From contig CALCKX010000017.1 in NCBI GenBank assembly GCA_937966115.1, positions 1 to 40,653 of the forward strand: a stretch of DNA of 40,653 nt, written 5' to 3'. This DNA comes from an uncultured Chloracidobacterium sp. (GTDB lineage: Bacteria > Acidobacteriota > Blastocatellia > Chloracidobacteriales > Chloracidobacteriaceae). The translations under genes were made by a program, and so were the position numbers. The notes under the pieces were generated by a model. The model made no database searches. It was not told the origin of the DNA and saw only the letters and a program-made list of their open reading frames with translations. This document shows, in pieces, positions 37,226 through 40,653 of the stretch; the stretch's first letter is position 1; each line of letters opens with the position of its first letter.

Positions 37226-37339
37226 GACGTAAGGAGACTCCTCGCTGGGTGAAATGACCGCCGCCGCAAAGCCGGCTTGGCCGGGATGCCGCCGACGGAC
37301 GGCAAAAGGCAAAATTCTACCGGACGTTGTCGCGCTCGG

Positions 37340-38329
37340 TCAAGCTGATGGGCCGCTGTCGGACGCGTTGCCGTCAGGCGGGTCGGAGGGGCGATAAGGG
37401 ATGCCATAGGCGCGAAGCTTCTCGTAGAGATTCTTGCGGCTGATGCCCAGAATCCGCGCCGCTTCGGCCTTGCGCCAGCCCACCTGCTGGAGAATTTCGC
37501 GCACGTAGGCGGTTTCGAGTTCCGCCAGGGTCGGCTTGCGGGTCGGATGCCGCATCAGCGTCGCCGCGGAGGTCAGGCGGGGCGGCAGGTGCTCAGGATG
37601 GATGACCTTGCCGCCGGTCGTCAGCGCCGCCCGCTCCATCGCATGACGCAGCTCGCGGACGTTGCCCGGAAAGTCATAGCGCTCCAGGATGCGAGCGGTT
37701 TCCGGCGCGAGAGTCAGCAAGGGGAGCTGATGACGCGCCGCAATCTGCGTCAAAAAATGACGCGCGAGGGGCGCGATGTCGCCGGGACGCGCCCGGAGCG
37801 GCGGCGCTTCGAGCGTCACGACATTGAGCCGGTGAAACAAGTCAGCCCGAAAGGCTTGCCGCGCCACCGCGCCAGCCAGGTCGAGGTTGGTCACGGCAAT
37901 GAGCCGGACGTCAAGCTTCGTCGGGCGCGTTCCGCCTAAGCGCATGACGCGCCGCTCCTCAATGACGCGCAACAGCTTGGCTTGGGCGCTCGGCGAGAGC
38001 GCGGCGACTTCATCCAGGACGAGCGTTCCCCGCTGCGCCGCTTCGAGGCGGCCGACCTTGGCGGCGGACGCGCCCGTGAACGCCCCGCGCTCGAAGCCGA
38101 AGAGTTCCGCTTCGAGCAGCGTTTCTGGCAGCGCGCCGCAGTCAATGACGACGAAGGGACCGGCCGCCCGGCGGCTGTGGTCATGAAGCCAGTGCGCGAG
38201 CAGGCTTTTGCCCGTCCCGCTTTCGCCGGTAATAACGACGGTCGCGTCGGTGGGGGCTACGCGCGCGGCGTCGCGCAGCAGCGCCTGCAACTCCGGCGAC
38301 GCGCAGATGAAAAGCTCCAGAGCGTCCAT
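37340..38329 (-). CDS. Sigma-54-dependent transcriptional activator (AAA+ and Fis-type HTH, no receiver domain)
   Basis: GESGTGKSLLAHWLHDHS, LFGFERGAFTGA (GAFTGA loop), VRLIAVTN, FPGNVRELRH, C-term AEAARILGISRKNLYEKLRAYGI. Confidence 0.95.
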   Translation of the reverse strand: MDALELFICASPELQALLRDAARVAPTDATVVITGESGTGKSLLAHWLHDHSRRAAGPFVVIDCGALPETLLEAELFGFERGAFTGASAAKVGRLEAAQRGTLVLDEVAALSPSAQAKLLRVIEERRVMRLGGTRPTKLDVRLIAVTNLDLAGAVARQAFRADLFHRLNVVTLEAPPLRARPGDIAPLARHFLTQIAARHQLPLLTLAPETARILERYDFPGNVRELRHAMERAALTTGGKVIHPEHLPPRLTSAATLMRHPTRKPTLAELETAYVREILQQVGWRKAEAARILGISRKNLYEKLRAYGIPYRPSDPPDGNASDSGPSA

Positions 38330-38343
38330 GCGGCCAACGTCCC

Positions 38344-39675
38344 TCAGCTCCGCAGGCTGATGCCCAGCGCCTTGATGCGGCGGTAAAGGTAGCTGCGGTC
38401 GATGCCCAGCGCTTCGGCCGCTTGGCTCACGTTGCCGTCGAACTCCGCCAGCTTGCGGCGCACCAGCTCCCGCTCGAAGGCTTCGCTGCCTTCGCGCAGC
38501 GAGCCGAATTGAAAGCTGGTCCAGATGGAGCTAGGCGCCGGCGCGAGCGGAATGTGCTCGGCGGTGACCAGCGCGGTGACGCCGGTAATGACCAGCCGCT
38601 CGACGAGGTTGCGCAACTCGCGAACGTTGCCGGGCCAGTCGTGGCGGCGCAGCTTTTCGTAGGCGTCCTCCGTCAGAGACAGCGGCGGACGCCCATGTTG
38701 CTGGCTGAACTGGCTGGCGAAGTGGGCGACCAGCGCCGGAATGTCCTCCAGGCGCTCGCGCAGCGGCGGCGCTTGAAACGGAACGACGTTGAGGCGGTAA
38801 AACAAATCCGCTCGGAACTGTCCGCGCTCGATGGCTTCGTCCAGGCGCTTGTTGGTGGCGGCAATCACGCGCACGTTCACCTGGCGCGCGCGCTGGCTGC
38901 CGACCGGCTCGATCAGCCCGGTCTCGAGCGCGCGCAGCAGTTTCGCCTGCATCCGTAGACTCATATCGCCGATTTCATCGAGGAACAGCGTCCCCCCGTC
39001 AGCCTGCTCAAACTTCCCGCGCCGCGAATCGGTCGCGCCAGTGAACGACCCTTTGACGTGGCCGAACAGCTCCGACTCAATCAGGTCTTCCGGGACGGCG
39101 GCGCAGTTGATGGCGACAAACGGGCAGTCGGCGCGTTTGGAGGCCGCATGCAAGGCGAGGGCGACGAGCTCCTTGCCGGTTCCCGATTCACCGTAAATGA
39201 GAACCCGCCCATCGGTCGGACCCGTGAGCGCGATCTGCTGCCGGAGCGCCCGCATCGGAACGCTGTCGCCGACAATTCGACTGTCGCCGACCGTCGTGGT
39301 CGGACGGCGCGTGAGGATGGCGTGGCGGACAGCCTGCAACGTCCGCTCGATATTGAGCGGCTTTTCGATGAAGTCGCTAGCGCCGAGCCGAATGGCGCGC
39401 ACCGCCGTGTCAATCGTGCCGTGGCCGGAAATCATGACCACGGGAAGGTGCGGATGCCGACGCCGGATTTGCTCCAGCGTCGCCATGCCGTCGAGCTGGC
39501 TATTCGGCATGTAGATGTCGAGCAGAACGCAGTCAATCGGCGCGGAGTCCAGCCGGCGCAGCGCCGCGTCGCCGCTTTCGGCTTTTTCGACCGCAAAGCC
39601 TTCGTCTTCGAGCACGCCGCGCAGCGACTCCCGAATGCCGCGCTCGTCATCCACAATCAGAACCGTTTCCGCCAT
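38344..39675 (-). CDS. Sigma-54-dependent response regulator (NtrC/NtrX-like: receiver, AAA+, Fis HTH)
   Basis: ILIVDDE-type receiver (VLIVDDERGIRESLRGVLEDEGF..LLDIYMP..VVMISGHGTIDTAVRAIRLGASDFIEKPL), GESGTGKE, GSFTGA, WPGNVRELRN, HTH QAAEALGIDRSYLYRRIKALGI; ATG 39675. Confidence 0.95.
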   Translation of the reverse strand: MAETVLIVDDERGIRESLRGVLEDEGFAVEKAESGDAALRRLDSAPIDCVLLDIYMPNSQLDGMATLEQIRRRHPHLPVVMISGHGTIDTAVRAIRLGASDFIEKPLNIERTLQAVRHAILTRRPTTTVGDSRIVGDSVPMRALRQQIALTGPTDGRVLIYGESGTGKELVALALHAASKRADCPFVAINCAAVPEDLIESELFGHVKGSFTGATDSRRGKFEQADGGTLFLDEIGDMSLRMQAKLLRALETGLIEPVGSQRARQVNVRVIAATNKRLDEAIERGQFRADLFYRLNVVPFQAPPLRERLEDIPALVAHFASQFSQQHGRPPLSLTEDAYEKLRRHDWPGNVRELRNLVERLVITGVTALVTAEHIPLAPAPSSIWTSFQFGSLREGSEAFERELVRRKLAEFDGNVSQAAEALGIDRSYLYRRIKALGISLRS

Positions 39676-39725
39676 AGCGTTATGATGATGCCGCCGAGAG
39701 ACGAAAAATGCCACGGGGACGCGCC

Positions 39726-40178
39726 ATGCACGTTGTTTTGGTCGAGCCGGAAATTCATGTCAACACCGGCAATATCGCCCGCACCTGCGTTTGTACCGGC
39801 ACGCCGCTGCATTTGGTGCATCCGCTGGGCTTTTCCATTGACGAGCGCGCCCTGCGGCGCGCAGGCCTGGATTACTGGCAGTGGCTGACCTTACACGAAT
39901 GGCAGCGTTTCGACGATTTGCGGGCGGCATATCCGACCAGCCGCTTTGTGTTCATCGAGACCGCGGGAGAGCGGCGCTACGACGAAATCGCCTACGGCCG
40001 GGAGGATTTCCTGGTGTTTGGAAGCGAGACGAAAGGGTTGTCGCCGCGCCTGCTGGAAGGGCAGACCGTGGCGCGCATTCCGATGGCGTCCGACGCGCGG
40101 TCGCTCAACCTGTCGAACGCGGTGGCGCTAGCGCTGTATGAAGCGTTGCGCCAGGTTGGCTTTCCGGGTCTTCGGTGA
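39726..40178 (+). CDS. trmL: tRNA (cytidine(34)-2'-O)-methyltransferase, SpoU family
   Basis: MHVVLVEPEIHVNTGNIARTCVCTGTPLHLVHPLGFSID, FGSETKGLSPRLLEG, IPMASDARSLNLSNAVALALYEALRQ. Confidence 0.95.
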   Translation: MHVVLVEPEIHVNTGNIARTCVCTGTPLHLVHPLGFSIDERALRRAGLDYWQWLTLHEWQRFDDLRAAYPTSRFVFIETAGERRYDEIAYGREDFLVFGSETKGLSPRLLEGQTVARIPMASDARSLNLSNAVALALYEALRQVGFPGLR

Positions 40179-40410
40179 GCTTCTTTCCCCCGGCTTTTCC
40201 CCTAGGCTTGCGATTCGCCGCCAGTTTGAGGCTCTGGAGCTTGGCCTCGGCGGCAATGCGAGCCAATGACGCGCTGCGCGACGCGGTGACTCAAGCCAAG
40301 CGCTGGCTAGCGATGGCGCGACGGCAAAAGAAATTTCAGAAAAGCTAAAAATGCCGCTTAGCGGGCGCAGCGCTATCTTTATATGCTGCATTTGGCGGGG
40401 AAGGCGACGC

Positions 40411-40451
40411 TGGCGCGCGGGCGCTCGCCGCAAGCGAGCGCCTGCGCGCCG
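40411..40451. promoter_or_regulatory. Strong stem-loop (17-bp stem with two G-T pairs, 7-nt loop) upstream of the last CDS
   Basis: TGGCGCGCGGGCGCTCG-CCGCAAG-CGAGCGCCTGCGCGCCG; base-by-base complementarity checked. Confidence 0.75.
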
Positions 40452-40478
40452 GCTGACGACCAAAGCGCCATCGTTTCT

Positions 40479-40493
40479 TTGCATGATAAGCAA
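40479..40493. promoter_or_regulatory. Short palindrome TTGC-N7-GCAA upstream of the last CDS
   Basis: ttgcatgataagcaa, 22 bp before the ATG at 40515, in a locally AT-rich leader. Confidence 0.35.
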
Positions 40494-40514
40494 TCTTTTG
40501 CAATGGAGACCGTT

Positions 40515-40653
40515 ATGACGTTTGACAGAGTTTTTTTCGCTGAGCTTTCAAAGCAAGTGCTGGGCCAGCTTCCGCCGGAGGACCGCGTTTCGGAAGCAGA
40601 TGGCAAGCTCATCCAAGCCAACGCCGACCGTCTCATCGCCATGTCGGACGATT
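40515..40653 (+). CDS. 5' end of an unidentified CDS truncated by window edge
   Basis: ATG at 40515, open to window end: MTFDRVFFAELSKQVLGQLPPEDRVSEADGKLIQANADRLIAMSDD; too short to assign. Confidence 0.55.
   Translation, partial: MTFDRVFFAELSKQVLGQLPPEDRVSEADGKLIQANADRLIAMSDD

Noticed and set aside
40515-40653. Tentative globin/protoglobin assignment for the last partial CDS
   Set aside because: Only 46 residues visible and no diagnostic haem-binding residues in view; left unassigned.

Overview
The window is a 40.65 kb, GC-rich, densely coding bacterial chromosome segment. It contains about 34 supportable CDSs, mostly core or housekeeping genes. I see no rRNA or tRNA genes, CRISPR arrays, prophage or IS elements. 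Gene content (Kdo transferase, TonB-type protein, Hfq, MEP-pathway ispG, two sigma-54 activators, M1 peptidase tail, regulatory-like TPR proteins) suggests a Gram-negative, Acidobacteriota-like organism. A PuhE/DUF3623 domain suggests a phototroph, and Chloracidobacterium is my leading guess; this is inference, not proven. The standout feature is one 591-aa ORF (8438..10213, minus). It fuses a membrane PuhE-like photosynthetic-complex/bacteriochlorophyll assembly domain to a COG0523/CobW-family metallochaperone GTPase carrying a GCLCC (CxCC) motif. If the host is Chloracidobacterium, whose reaction centre contains Zn-bacteriochlorophyll a', this fusion is an attractive candidate for metal handling during (Zn-)bacteriochlorophyll or reaction-centre assembly. 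Other points of interest are a winged-helix + YggX-like fusion, a low-GC orphan D12-class adenine methyltransferase, a DhlA-like haloalkane dehalogenase, a solitary atpD, a GAF-like protein with a long Ala/Pro/Glu linker and a conserved C-terminal module, an EF-P with PGN in place of PGK, a strong leader hairpin before the last gene, and six short (9-15 bp) tandem duplications located at gene edges.
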